From: Thermodesulfobacteriales bacterium
GTDB lineage: Bacteria > Desulfobacterota_D > UBA1144 > Nemesobacterales > UBA2774
Assembly: GCA_004525335.1 (NCBI GenBank)
Contig: SPCL01000031.1
Location: forward strand, 1-18,437
Length of the DNA stretch: 18,437 bases
Reading direction: 5' to 3'
The position numbers and the translations under genes were made by a program. The notes below the pieces were generated by a model, which was not told the origin of the DNA, ran no database searches, and saw only the letters and a program-made list of their open reading frames with translations. This document shows, piece after piece, positions 7,474 through 14,971 of the stretch. The stretch's first letter is position 1, and every line of letters begins with the position of its first letter.

Positions 7474-9291
7474 ATGAATACCAGATTGCTTTTATCGTTT
7501 ATAGCTGTTTTGATGTTTTCTCCAATTCAAGTGGCCTTGTCCAATCCCAATTGCGAAAATGAGCTTGTTTCGGCAGAGGAAATAATTTCACATATTCGCT
7601 ACCTAGCTTCAGATGATCTTAAGGGCAGGATGTCAGGAACCCCCGGAGCTGAGATGGCCGCCAAATATATCTCTTCACAATTCAAAAATGCAGGACTTAA
7701 GGCATTAGGAGATAATGACTCGTACTATCAAAAATTTTCTTTTACCAAAGGTGTTGAGCTAGGGGTCTATAATAGCTTAGAGATTGTATCCGACAAAACA
7801 AAAACAGTATTTAAATCGGGAAAGGACTTTAATACTCTCAGCTTCTCGAGCAGTGGTGAAGTTGATGGGAAATTAGTGTTTGCAGGTTACGGAATTAGTG
7901 CCCCGGAGCTTGAGTATGATGATTACCAAGGGCTTGATGTTAGAGATAAAGTTGTTTTAGTTTTGCGCTACACGCCAGAGGGGTACGATGCACAGAGCCC
8001 GTTTTATAATTTTGCAGCGCTTAGATACAAGGCTTTGAATGCGAGAGAAAAGGGTGCCAAGGCTATAATCTTTGTTACTCCTTATTCCCAGGAAGAGGAG
8101 CAAGATCTAACTTCTATTGGAATTGACTTTTCATACTCTGACTCAGGGATTCAATCATTGATAATGAGGAGAAATAAAGCAGAGGAGCTTTTATTAAAAA
8201 CCGGAAAAACTTTGAAAAATTTAGAAGAAAATCTAGCAAAGAAGGAAAATTCTTCTTTTATATTTGCAAACACGAGAGCAAAAATTAAATCTGAAGTTAT
8301 AGAAGAGCAAGGTGAAAGCTCTAATGTAATTGGCCTAATCGAAGGATCAGATCCTATTTTAAAGAATGAGTTCATTGTCATTGGAGCACATTATGACCAT
8401 ATCGGTTTAGGAGAGAGAAACTCGAGATCTGATGATCCCAATAACAGCATTCATAACGGCGCTGATGATAATGCCTCAGGGGTAGCCGGGGTAATAGAGC
8501 TTGCGGAGTTCTTTTCTTGTAGAAAAGAGTCTTTAAAAAGAAGCTTAGTCTTTATAGCTTTCTCTGCTGAAGAATTAGGATTGATAGGAGCATCCTATTA
8601 TGTAGATAATCCTAAAGTGCCGCTCGATAAAACAGTCGCAATGATAAACATGGATATGATCGGCAGGTTAGATGAGGGCAAGCTTACAATATTTGGAGTA
8701 GGTTCTTCTCCTGAGTGGGGAGGTCTAATAAACGATTCGAATTCCGATTACAATTTTGAAATTAGTTTAAACAACTCAGGGTTTGCTCCGAGCGATCAAT
8801 CCGTATTTTTTGCAAAAAAGATTCCGGTACTGCATTTCTTCACAGGTCTTCATGATGATTATCATACCCCGGGTGATGATTGGGAAAAGATAAATTCTAA
8901 AGGGCAACAAAAAGTGCTTTCTCTTATGGCTGATATTATTGTGGACTTAGATTCACAGCAGCATAGAGTTGCCTTTTCTAATGTGGAAGAACCAAAAAAA
9001 GTGTCTTCTAAATTTAATGTCTATCTAGGCACGATTCCAGATTATTCAAATCAGATTGAAGGTGTAAAGCTGATGGGAGTAAGGGAAGGAAGCCCGGCTC
9101 AAAAAGCTGGTCTTTTAGATGATGACACCATCGTTCAGTTTAACGGTGTCTCTATTAAAAATATTTATGACTACGTATATGCGCTAGGAGACTCAAAGCC
9201 CGGTATTCCGACAAGCTTAGTTGTTATTAGAAACTATAAGCTGCTCAGTTTGGTAATTGTTCCAGAGCCTAGATCACAGGAAAGCAACTAA
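7474..9291 (+). CDS. Secreted M28-family zinc aminopeptidase with PA-like and PDZ domains
   Basis: A predicted exported metallopeptidase. The frame is open from a GTG at 7456, but the ATG at 7474 gives a cleaner signal peptide (MNTRLLLSFIAVLMF, cleavage near ALS); neither start has a good ribosome site. Numbering below is from GTG 7456. A PA-like insert spans about 135-275. The M28 core has every metal or catalytic element: His312 (GAHYDH), the bridging Asp in NGADDNASG (334-342), Glu372-Glu373 (SAEELG), Asp400 (INMDMIGR) and His470 (HDDYHTPGDD). A PDZ domain follows at about 520-600 (GVREGSPAQKAGLLDDDTI). This architecture is known for periplasmic or secreted aminopeptidases; substrates are probably peptides. 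It is monocistronic and overlaps tail to tail by 4 bp with the flavin-reductase-like gene. Confidence 0.9.
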   Translation: MNTRLLLSFIAVLMFSPIQVALSNPNCENELVSAEEIISHIRYLASDDLKGRMSGTPGAEMAAKYISSQFKNAGLKALGDNDSYYQKFSFTKGVELGVYNSLEIVSDKTKTVFKSGKDFNTLSFSSSGEVDGKLVFAGYGISAPELEYDDYQGLDVRDKVVLVLRYTPEGYDAQSPFYNFAALRYKALNAREKGAKAIIFVTPYSQEEEQDLTSIGIDFSYSDSGIQSLIMRRNKAEELLLKTGKTLKNLEENLAKKENSSFIFANTRAKIKSEVIEEQGESSNVIGLIEGSDPILKNEFIVIGAHYDHIGLGERNSRSDDPNNSIHNGADDNASGVAGVIELAEFFSCRKESLKRSLVFIAFSAEELGLIGASYYVDNPKVPLDKTVAMINMDMIGRLDEGKLTIFGVGSSPEWGGLINDSNSDYNFEISLNNSGFAPSDQSVFFAKKIPVLHFFTGLHDDYHTPGDDWEKINSKGQQKVLSLMADIIVDLDSQQHRVAFSNVEEPKKVSSKFNVYLGTIPDYSNQIEGVKLMGVREGSPAQKAGLLDDDTIVQFNGVSIKNIYDYVYALGDSKPGIPTSLVVIRNYKLLSLVIVPEPRSQESN

Positions 9292-9869
9292 GGTTGCCAA
9301 GGTTTGTGGTTAATATTGTGAATGTTTTCGATTGATAAAGAAACTGAGCGAGAGAGTTTCTCGCCATACTCGGCGATCCATTCAGGCGGCGCATCTGTAT
9401 AAAAATCATTCAGAGTCATCCACGGGCCCGCGTCATAAATCTCCCCATCCTCAACGCTTACTAGAAATGCCGTCATATCGCCTCCGTCCATTGCGTTTAG
9501 GACCCTGCACTCAGCATAAGAATGAGCGTCTAATAGCACGGGGCTCCCTGTAACACCTTTTTTATAATCTATGTTCTCAAATTTCTCTCTTTCTCGTCCG
9601 GTATAAAAACCAAAGTTTTTAACTAGTTTAATTTGATCTCTTCTTAGAAGATGTACAGTGAAGGCTTTGCTTTTAGTTATGAATTCGTGCGTATAATTGG
9701 CCTTCCATATTCCAACCAAAAGTCTGGGGATTTCATGCACAATAGAAGACGTGACCGCTGTAACAGCAATTTGACCGTTAACTTTTCCTTCCCATGAGCT
9801 GGTTATAGCAATTACCGGTGAATTAGTCCAAAATGCCCCCGCTACAGCAGATCCTGCTTCTTTGCTCAT
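9288..9869 (-). CDS. Flavin reductase-like domain protein (FMN-binding split barrel)
   Basis: A 193-residue cytosolic protein resembling the flavin reductase-like family, which binds FMN and either reduces free flavin with NAD(P)H or acts as a flavoenzyme. The family pattern is visible. A strand at 19-24 precedes NGQIAVTAVTSSI (31-43), where the family has its FMN-contacting 'G..NAMTxxWxxxxS' region. RLLVGIWKANYTHEFI (49-64) follows, then FTVHLL (70-75), and GSPVLLDAHSYAECRVL (108-124) matches the typical 'G.P.l..a.a.lEC.v'. The C-terminus (about 165-193) is extra and unassigned. It has a GAGG about 10 nt upstream of the ATG and overlaps the M28 gene by 4 bp at the 3' ends. Its substrate and partner cannot be told from the neighbourhood. 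Confidence 0.75.
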   Translation of the reverse strand: MSKEAGSAVAGAFWTNSPVIAITSSWEGKVNGQIAVTAVTSSIVHEIPRLLVGIWKANYTHEFITKSKAFTVHLLRRDQIKLVKNFGFYTGREREKFENIDYKKGVTGSPVLLDAHSYAECRVLNAMDGGDMTAFLVSVEDGEIYDAGPWMTLNDFYTDAPPEWIAEYGEKLSRSVSLSIENIHNINHKPWQP

Positions 9870-9938
9870 AAAATTAAAACCTCATTTTGAATTGAGATAG
9901 TGTAAATACCTAAATCTGTAAAATTAAGCTGCGCACTT

Positions 9939-10715
9939 TTACCATTGAAAGCCTATTACCACCTGGCCAGAAATTAGAGGGCCAACATTAACCTTGTCTC
10001 TTTCCGGCACGATGATTCTCATAGGATTTACAATATACCCCATAGCGTTTAAGAAGCCGTTATTTCTTTCAATCAGCCAATCTGATGTTTCTTCTAATAT
10101 AATACCAATGGGAACTCCTACTGCGGGAGTTACTATGAGATCGTGGATTGAAGGAGACTGCGCTACTCCTTCAATTGTGTATTCAAATAATAGACTCTGC
10201 GTAAATGATCCAAAAGCTGATGTATAGAGATTATAGCCTTTAGCTCTATAGTATAAGTATGTATAAGCGCCAAAAGCCGGATGAATCACCCAGTTTGTTT
10301 TAAAACTATCACCGTCATTTAGTTCAAAGTCGCCCCTTTTTCTGCTTTTGTTCTGAAATCCAAAAAAATTTCTCCACCATCTAAGAGGATTAACTAAAGT
10401 TTGTTGGTCCTTATTGCTTATGTCGAGAGTGTTAACCTGAGCTATACGTAGGAGCCATATTGCAAAATACATATTTCTCGAATCGCGCAGAAAATCCCTG
10501 AAATCATCTAAAGATTTATCGTTTAATTCTTTTCTAAAGCGAATGTCCGCTTTATTTTGATCTCTTAAGTCGATAAAGACTGAACTATTAGCCGGAGTCA
10601 TGGACATTATTTCATCATCTCCGAATAAATTTGCTGAAATTGCAGGATTTCCTATCTGAGAGAGAAACAGTAGGCTAAGAGATAAATAAAGAGGAAAAAA
10701 ATACAGTTTTTTCAT
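9939..10715 (-). CDS. DUF3943-like exported protein
   Basis: The frame is open from an ATG at 10757, but the downstream ATG at 10715 begins a standard signal peptide (MKKLYFFPLYLSLSLLFLS, cleavage near ISA), so I choose that start (258 aa). The middle, with KTNWVIHPAFGAYTYLYYRA, followed by SFTQSLLFEYTIEG and a conserved SIHDLIVTPAVGVPIG, looks like the DUF3943 family, uncharacterised envelope proteins of Gram-negative bacteria. The region combines amphipathic and membrane-re-entrant-looking stretches; the protein ends in a hydrophobic/aromatic VVIGFQW, as outer-membrane beta strands do. An outer-membrane or periplasmic place is inferred. No function is known to me. It is divergent from the OmpA-lipoprotein cluster across a 200-bp gap and could share its envelope role. 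Confidence 0.68.
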   Translation of the reverse strand: MKKLYFFPLYLSLSLLFLSQIGNPAISANLFGDDEIMSMTPANSSVFIDLRDQNKADIRFRKELNDKSLDDFRDFLRDSRNMYFAIWLLRIAQVNTLDISNKDQQTLVNPLRWWRNFFGFQNKSRKRGDFELNDGDSFKTNWVIHPAFGAYTYLYYRAKGYNLYTSAFGSFTQSLLFEYTIEGVAQSPSIHDLIVTPAVGVPIGIILEETSDWLIERNNGFLNAMGYIVNPMRIIVPERDKVNVGPLISGQVVIGFQW

Positions 10716-10851
10716 ATAATTAAACCCATTAACTTTATTCAATTTATATAATAACATTATAAGCTAGGTTTTCACAGTAGAATATGTTATAACTAATTTC
10801 GATCCTTATAATTATTTGCATCTTGTTTGCTTCGTACGGGATTAAAATGTC

Positions 10852-10893
10852 TTGACTTAGCAAGTAAAATAATGTAATTATCTGGGGTATAAT
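10852..10893 (+). promoter_or_regulatory. Candidate promoter of the lipoprotein cluster
   Basis: A perfect TATAAT at 10888-10893 lies 24 bp before the ATG of the first OmpA lipoprotein. The good -35 (TTGACT, 10852-10857) is 30 bp away, too far for a normal pair. It could instead pair with TGTAAT at 10873-10878 (15-bp spacer), or TATAAT may work with a poor -35. A promoter here is likely; the exact boxes are uncertain. Confidence 0.4.
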
Positions 10894-10917
10894 ATTTAAA
10901 TCAGTAGGAGGAGCAAA

Positions 10918-11613
10918 ATGAGTAAGGCAAAGTTCATTACCTTAGGGTTTTCTATGGTATTTGTTGTATTGTTTGCATTCGCTTGTGGCCCTAATGTAGA
11001 TAAGGAAATGGCTGATGCAGAAGCTGCCTTACAAGCGGCCAGAGATGCCGGAGCAGAGGGAACGCCAGAGTACCAGGCGGCAGAGGAATTAATAGAACAG
11101 GCTAGAGAAATGTTAGCAGCAGGTGATAAAAACGGTGCCCGCAAGCTTTTGGAAGAAGCAAGGTTTAAAGCTATCGAAGCTCAAGGAAAAGCTAAAAACC
11201 AAGCATACGTTGAGTCTATAGACATAGACTCGGTTGAAGAGACTTTAGGGTCTCTATCGCCGTCTGGATCAAGTTTCGGAATGGTAGATATATTCTTTAA
11301 TTACGACGGTCAGTCAATAAACTCTGAATCAAGGCCTGTCCTTAATCAGAATGCGAGTATTATTAATAATAGCGGCGGCAAATTTCAGGTAGTCGTTATT
11401 GAAGGTTATTGTGATGTCCGCGGTACAGAAGAGTATAACTTGGCTCTTGGTCAAAGAAGAGCGGAATCAACAAAAAATTATCTGGTTGGACTAGGAGTCT
11501 CTCCTTCTAAAGTTCAGGCGGTGAGTAAGGGAGAAACAGAGCAATTTGCGTTTGGTGCTTCAGAATATGATTACCAACAAAATAGAAGAGCTCATTTCGT
11601 CCCTGCGTTTTAG
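10918..11613 (+). CDS. Pal-like lipoprotein: DUF4398-like helical region plus OmpA C-terminal domain
   Basis: A 231-residue outer-membrane-type lipoprotein with a strong AGGAGGAG ribosome site at 10906-10913. The signal ends at Cys23 (AFAC), the predicted lipidation site. Residues about 28-95 are Ala/Glu-rich and strongly helical (AEAALQAARDAGAEG; EELIEQAREMLAAGD), in the manner of the DUF4398 family. The OmpA peptidoglycan-binding domain spans about 122-228: IFFNYDG, then EGYCDVRGTEEYN with Asp166, and GQRRAEST with its conserved Arg. These bind meso-diaminopimelate in the family. Unusually, the position usually Ala/Thr/His in 'EG(x)xD' is Cys165. It probably tethers the outer membrane to peptidoglycan. 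It is followed 10 bp later by the cpoB-like gene; tolB, tolQ, tolR and tolA are not in the window. Confidence 0.88.
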   Translation: MSKAKFITLGFSMVFVVLFAFACGPNVDKEMADAEAALQAARDAGAEGTPEYQAAEELIEQAREMLAAGDKNGARKLLEEARFKAIEAQGKAKNQAYVESIDIDSVEETLGSLSPSGSSFGMVDIFFNYDGQSINSESRPVLNQNASIINNSGGKFQVVVIEGYCDVRGTEEYNLALGQRRAESTKNYLVGLGVSPSKVQAVSKGETEQFAFGASEYDYQQNRRAHFVPAF

Positions 11614-11623
11614 GAAATAATTG

Positions 11624-12370
11624 ATGAGAATTAAATTTATTACAATTTTATTGTTGGCAGGTATAAGTTCTCTGTCCCTAGGTTGTGTGGCTACACAAGG
11701 TGATGTTAGTAGTGTGTATGCCAGGCAGACTAGGCTTGAGGCTAAAATGGAACGTTTATCTCAACAAGTTCAATCTCTACAGGGTACTGGTGTTAGTGGT
11801 GGCAATAATGCTCAACTACAACAGCAGGTTAATCAGTTAGAGGAACAGGTTAAAGGGCTGAACAGATCATATTCAAGTTTGGATACTAAGGTGAATCAAG
11901 GAAATTTAGGTTTGCCCGGTGCTCCCGCAGTTGGCTCTGAAGGTGGTTCTGCGCTACCGTCTCTAGACGAACAAACTATAGATGTTGAAACTGAAGATTA
12001 TGTTTTCAATCAAGGTTATACTGATCTTAATGAAGGGAATTATGGTGGCTCTAGAGAGCAGTTTAAATTGTTCTTATCTAAATATCCTGATTCTTCTAAA
12101 GCCAGTGATGCAACATACTGGATAGCTGAATCATATTATAGACAAGGAGAATTTGAAGAAGCGATACTGGAATATCAAAAATTTATTGATAGCTACCCTA
12201 AGGATGATAGGGTGCCTCTATCCTATTTAAAACAAGGATTTTCCTTAATAGAAATAGGTAGAGAAGAGGAAGCAAAACTGTTTTTTCAGACTCTAATTGA
12301 CAAGTATCCAAAGTCTGAAGAAGCTAGTACAGCAAAAGAAAAAATAAGAGAGCTTGCAGTTAATGGCTAA
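11624..12370 (+). CDS. cpoB: CpoB/YbgF-like lipoprotein with coiled coil and TPR repeats
   Basis: The ATG at 11624 is chosen over the in-frame TTG at 11621 because AGGAA at 11612-11616 is spaced 7 nt before the ATG (248 aa). The signal sequence ends in lipobox LSLGC with Cys21. A coiled coil follows (about 26-85: RLEAKMERLSQQVQSLQ; QLQQQVNQLEEQVKGL), then a low-complexity Gly/Pro linker, then three TPR-like repeats at about 125-245 (YWIAESYYRQGEFEEAILEY). This is the CpoB/YbgF layout of the Tol-Pal system, which in E. coli coordinates septal peptidoglycan synthesis and outer-membrane constriction. E. coli CpoB is periplasmic and soluble, while here a lipid anchor is predicted; lipidated versions exist elsewhere. 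It is flanked by two OmpA-domain lipoproteins, supporting an envelope role. Confidence 0.85.
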   Translation: MRIKFITILLLAGISSLSLGCVATQGDVSSVYARQTRLEAKMERLSQQVQSLQGTGVSGGNNAQLQQQVNQLEEQVKGLNRSYSSLDTKVNQGNLGLPGAPAVGSEGGSALPSLDEQTIDVETEDYVFNQGYTDLNEGNYGGSREQFKLFLSKYPDSSKASDATYWIAESYYRQGEFEEAILEYQKFIDSYPKDDRVPLSYLKQGFSLIEIGREEEAKLFFQTLIDKYPKSEEASTAKEKIRELAVNG

Positions 12371-12430
12371 AAGGTTTATTATTATGTACTCATTAGGTAC
12401 TCAAAAAACTCTTAAAGGAGGTGCAGTAGA

Positions 12431-13198
12431 ATGAAAAGGGATAAACAAATGCTTTTTTTAAGCATCCCATTTTTAGTTGTTGCATTGCTATATCTAGCAA
12501 GCTGTGCGACACCCCCGCCGACGCAAGAGCTAGCTGCTGCTGATTCAGCGGTTGCTGATGCTACAGCAACATGTGAACAATGCAAGCAGAGAGTTTGCGG
12601 TGATGATCCAACAACAGGAGATTATTGTGGAGCTCCATGTGGTGAAGCAGAATTAGCAGCAGCTAATTCAGCACTAGCCAAAGGTAAAGCCCTTGCTGGA
12701 GAATTTTGCAGTGAGCTCGAAGCACGTAGGATGCTAATCGACGCTAAAGCGAAAGCTGATGAAGCTAAGCTAAAATGTTCAGCACCACCACCACCACCAC
12801 CAGCACCACCAATAGCTACTTCTGATCTGAATGATATCTTCTTTGATTTTGATAGGTCTGATATCAGAATGGATGCAGAAGCTGTATTGGGAGAAAATGC
12901 TGAAATTCTTAAGGTGGACTCTAACGTAACTGTTCTTATCGAAGGTTATGCAGACATCAGGGGTACACCTGCATACAACTTGCAGCTCGCTCAGAGAAGA
13001 GCCGACGCAACAAAAGCGGTCTTGGTAAATCTTGGTATTGATCCTTCAAGGATCACAACTGCAAGCGGTGGAGAAACAACTCAGTTTGGCGCTGGAACTA
13101 CTGAAGAAGCCTATCAGCTTAACAGAAGGGCTCACTTCATAGCTACATCACCAACTGCAAAAGTAGGCGCAAGGCTTATCTTTAGCTACGCTAAATAA
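12431..13198 (+). CDS. Cysteine-rich Pal-like OmpA-domain lipoprotein
   Basis: A 255-residue lipoprotein with AAAGGAGGTG at 12414-12423, 7 nt before the ATG. The signal ends in lipobox YLASC with Cys25. The mature N-terminal part (about 30-116) is Ala-rich and helical with seven further cysteines (48, 51, 56, 66, 70, 93, 116). It includes a dense CEQCKQRVC / CGAPC segment. A Pro hinge (119-127) encoded by CCA repeats leads to an OmpA peptidoglycan-binding domain at about 132-238: IFFDFDRSDI, then EGYADIRGTPAYN with Asp175, and AQRRADATK. The protein ends in RLIFSYAK. The OmpA domain makes peptidoglycan tethering likely. The cysteines could form disulfides or bind a metal, which I cannot tell. 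It follows cpoB by 60 bp and is last in the cluster. Confidence 0.88.
   Translation: MKRDKQMLFLSIPFLVVALLYLASCATPPPTQELAAADSAVADATATCEQCKQRVCGDDPTTGDYCGAPCGEAELAAANSALAKGKALAGEFCSELEARRMLIDAKAKADEAKLKCSAPPPPPPAPPIATSDLNDIFFDFDRSDIRMDAEAVLGENAEILKVDSNVTVLIEGYADIRGTPAYNLQLAQRRADATKAVLVNLGIDPSRITTASGGETTQFGAGTTEEAYQLNRRAHFIATSPTAKVGARLIFSYAK
12784..12810 (+). repeat. In-frame ACC/CCA trinucleotide repeat (Pro hinge)
   Basis: Six ACC units at 12784-12801 and two more after a one-codon interruption encode six prolines, Ala, and two prolines (residues 119-127) between the cysteine-rich part and the OmpA domain. Such tracts can change length by slippage in multiples of three bases, altering the hinge without frameshift. 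Confidence 0.8.
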
Positions 13199-13219
13199 GA
13201 TAAACTTAGTCTATTAAAT

Positions 13220-13255
13220 ATGAGAATTATCTCATCTTATCTATTCTGAATAGAT
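13220..13255 (+). other. Two small hairpins in the 3' untranslated region
   Basis: ATGAGA/TCTCAT (13220-13225 and 13230-13235, loop ATTA) and ATCTATT/AATAGAT (13239-13245 and 13249-13255, loop CTG) are perfect small stems between the stop of the cysteine-rich lipoprotein gene and its terminator. With the terminator they make three consecutive stems in about 90 nt. They could stabilise the mRNA end or be part of a 3'-derived small RNA; both are inference. Confidence 0.45.
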
Positions 13256-13274
13256 TGATGGGTATAGAAATAAT

Positions 13275-13308
13275 GGGGAGAAACTATTTATAGTTTCTCC
13301 CCTTTTTT
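13275..13308 (+). terminator. Strong intrinsic terminator after the lipoprotein cluster
   Basis: A perfect 12-bp stem (GGGGAGAAACTA at 13275-13286 with TAGTTTCTCCCC at 13291-13302), a TTTA loop, and a run of six Ts at 13303-13308. It ends the transcript of the three lipoprotein genes and insulates hemL, whose start is about 110 bp downstream. Confidence 0.93.
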
Positions 13309-13349
13309 ATAGCTTAATTTCCTGTTGTTGAGCTTTTTGGCATATATAC

Positions 13350-13378
13350 TTGACACCTCAATTTGGTTTATGTTAACT
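13350..13378 (+). promoter_or_regulatory. Candidate promoter of the hemL-atp transcript
   Basis: A perfect TTGACA at 13350-13355 lies after the terminator and before hemL. At the expected 17-bp spacing the -10 is only TTAACT (13373-13378, 3/6), so the -10 assignment is weak. Its position between a terminator and the next gene is right for a promoter. Confidence 0.4.
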
Positions 13379-13415
13379 ACTCCTAGTCTTTAATAGTCCC
13401 GGTCGAAATATACAA

Positions 13416-14705
13416 ATGAAAGCCCAATTTACTAAATCAAAAAAATTATATAAAATCGCCCAAGGCTTAATGCCTGGGGGCGTAAACAGCCCTGTCAGGT
13501 CTTTTAATGCTGTTGGTGGATCTCCTGTCTTTATATCCAAAGCTAAGGGCGCATATACATATGATGAGGACGGCAATAAGTACATAGACTATATGTCTTC
13601 ATGGGGACCTCTTATTTTAGGTCATTCAGACGTTGATGTGGTAAGAGCAATTAAACAAGCTGCAGAGAGGGGAACCAGTTACGGAGCGCCTTGCGCAGAT
13701 GAAGTAGTAATGGCAAAACTAATCGTTAAATCCTTTCCAGGGATAGATATGGTCAGAATGACCAATTCGGGCACAGAGGCTACTATGAGCGCTGTGCGTC
13801 TTGCAAGGGCGTATACCAATAGGGATTATATTGTAAAATTTGAAGGTTGTTATCATGGGCATGCGGATTACCTGCTAGTCCAAGCTGGTTCTGGAGCAAC
13901 AACATTTGGCACACCTAGCAGTCCTGGGGTTCCAAAATCATTTACGGATAAAACCCTTTTAGCCAAATATAATGATATTGAATCAGTAGAAAAACTTTTT
14001 AAAAAATACGGCGATAAGATTGCTACAGTTATTCTAGAACCCGTAGCCGCCAATATGGGTGTAATACCGCCACAAAAAGATTTCTTGGAAAACTTAAGAA
14101 AAATTACTAAGAAAAATGGGGCACTTCTTATCTTTGATGAGGTTATTACTGGATTCAGATTGTCTATGGGCGGCGCGCAAAAATATTTCGGCGTGATTCC
14201 GGATATAACCTGTCTCGGCAAAATTATAGGCGGTGGGCTTCCTGTGGGAGCATTCGGAGCAAGTAGGAAGATAATGAGTATAGTAGCTCCACTTGGTCCA
14301 ATGTATCAAGCCGGTACTCTTTCAGGCAATCCTCTTGCAATGGCTGCTGGGTTAGCCACACTTGATAAACTCAATAAAAACTCAAACTATACAAAACTTA
14401 GAGACCTGACAAATAGCCTTGTTGGAGGTCTTGAGGATATTATTAGAAAACTTGAAATTAAAGCTAGCATAAACTCATTAGAATCAATGTTTACAATGTT
14501 TTTTACAGAGCCTGCACCTCATGATTATAAGACTGCTTTAGCGTCTGATACAAAAAAATATTCAAAATTTTTTGAAAATTTGCTAAGTACTGGTATTATG
14601 TTCCCGCCTTCTCAATTTGAGGCTGTTTTTCTTTCACTGTCTCATACTGAAAAGGATGTGGACAAAACGCTTAATGCTTTATATAAGAGTCTTAAAGACC
14701 TTTAG
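13416..14705 (+). CDS. hemL: Glutamate-1-semialdehyde 2,1-aminomutase
   Basis: HemL moves the amino group of glutamate-1-semialdehyde to give 5-aminolevulinate, the last step of the C5 route to tetrapyrroles, using pyridoxal phosphate in the cytosol. The 429-residue length is typical. LMPGGVNSPVRSF lies at 18-30, the NSGTEA phosphate-binding loop at 117-122, and YHGH at 146-149. DEVITGFR (241-248) carries the PLP-ring Asp241, and GKIIGGGLPVGAFG has the Schiff-base Lys269. PMYQAGTLSGNP is also typical. The ATG has only a weak ribosome site. It leads directly into the atpZ/atpI/atpB/atpE run on the same strand, with a gap of at most about 60 bp. A hemL-F0 gene linkage is, from memory, seen in Geobacter-type Deltaproteobacteria. 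Its presence shows that tetrapyrroles are made by the C5 pathway. Confidence 0.96.
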   Translation: MKAQFTKSKKLYKIAQGLMPGGVNSPVRSFNAVGGSPVFISKAKGAYTYDEDGNKYIDYMSSWGPLILGHSDVDVVRAIKQAAERGTSYGAPCADEVVMAKLIVKSFPGIDMVRMTNSGTEATMSAVRLARAYTNRDYIVKFEGCYHGHADYLLVQAGSGATTFGTPSSPGVPKSFTDKTLLAKYNDIESVEKLFKKYGDKIATVILEPVAANMGVIPPQKDFLENLRKITKKNGALLIFDEVITGFRLSMGGAQKYFGVIPDITCLGKIIGGGLPVGAFGASRKIMSIVAPLGPMYQAGTLSGNPLAMAAGLATLDKLNKNSNYTKLRDLTNSLVGGLEDIIRKLEIKASINSLESMFTMFFTEPAPHDYKTALASDTKKYSKFFENLLSTGIMFPPSQFEAVFLSLSHTEKDVDKTLNALYKSLKDL

Positions 14706-14767
14706 TAAGTGAGAGTAGGATCAAATAAAGAGGTATTAAATTTAAACAGAAAAGAAAATACAGATGG

Positions 14768-14971
14768 ATGGTATTTTTAGTCGTAGGGTTTGAACTTGGG
14801 TTCTCAGTCATAGCTGGGATAATTTTGGGTGAGTATGTAGACAAGTGGCTCCAAACAAAAACACCCTGGTTTACAATGCTGGGTCTTGTAGCAGGAGTTA
14901 TAACAGGTTTTAGTTTACTTATTAGGATGATAAAAAGGTTTGATGACACAAAAGGCAATAAGTCTAATTAA
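14768..14971 (+). CDS. atpZ: AtpZ-type F0F1 ATPase accessory protein
   Basis: A 67-residue two-helix membrane protein of the AtpZ/'ATPase_gene1' type, typically found before atpI and atpB and linked to Mg2+ transport or assembly of the F0 sector. TM1 is about 1-25 (VVGFELGFSVIAGIILGEYVDKW) and TM2 about 34-56; the intervening PWF and the basic IRMIKRF end are characteristic. The start is uncertain. The same frame stays open upstream to a TAA at 14726 and encodes a basic, family-like lead (KQKRKYRW) before the annotated ATG, but offers no ATG, GTG or TTG. ATG 14768 lacks a Shine-Dalgarno, while AAGAGG at 14728-14733 sits just before an ATT codon at 14735. The gene overlaps atpI by 29 bp. Confidence 0.78.
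   Translation: MVFLVVGFELGFSVIAGIILGEYVDKWLQTKTPWFTMLGLVAGVITGFSLLIRMIKRFDDTKGNKSN

Noticed and set aside
9939..10757. Start of the DUF3943-like gene at 10757
   Set aside because: The extra 14 residues would precede a normal signal peptide; the ATG at 10715 fits secretion better.
10852..10893. TTGACT paired with TATAAT as one promoter
   Set aside because: The 30-bp spacing is too long for sigma70; only the TATAAT or a TTGACT-TGTAAT pair is kept as a weak candidate.
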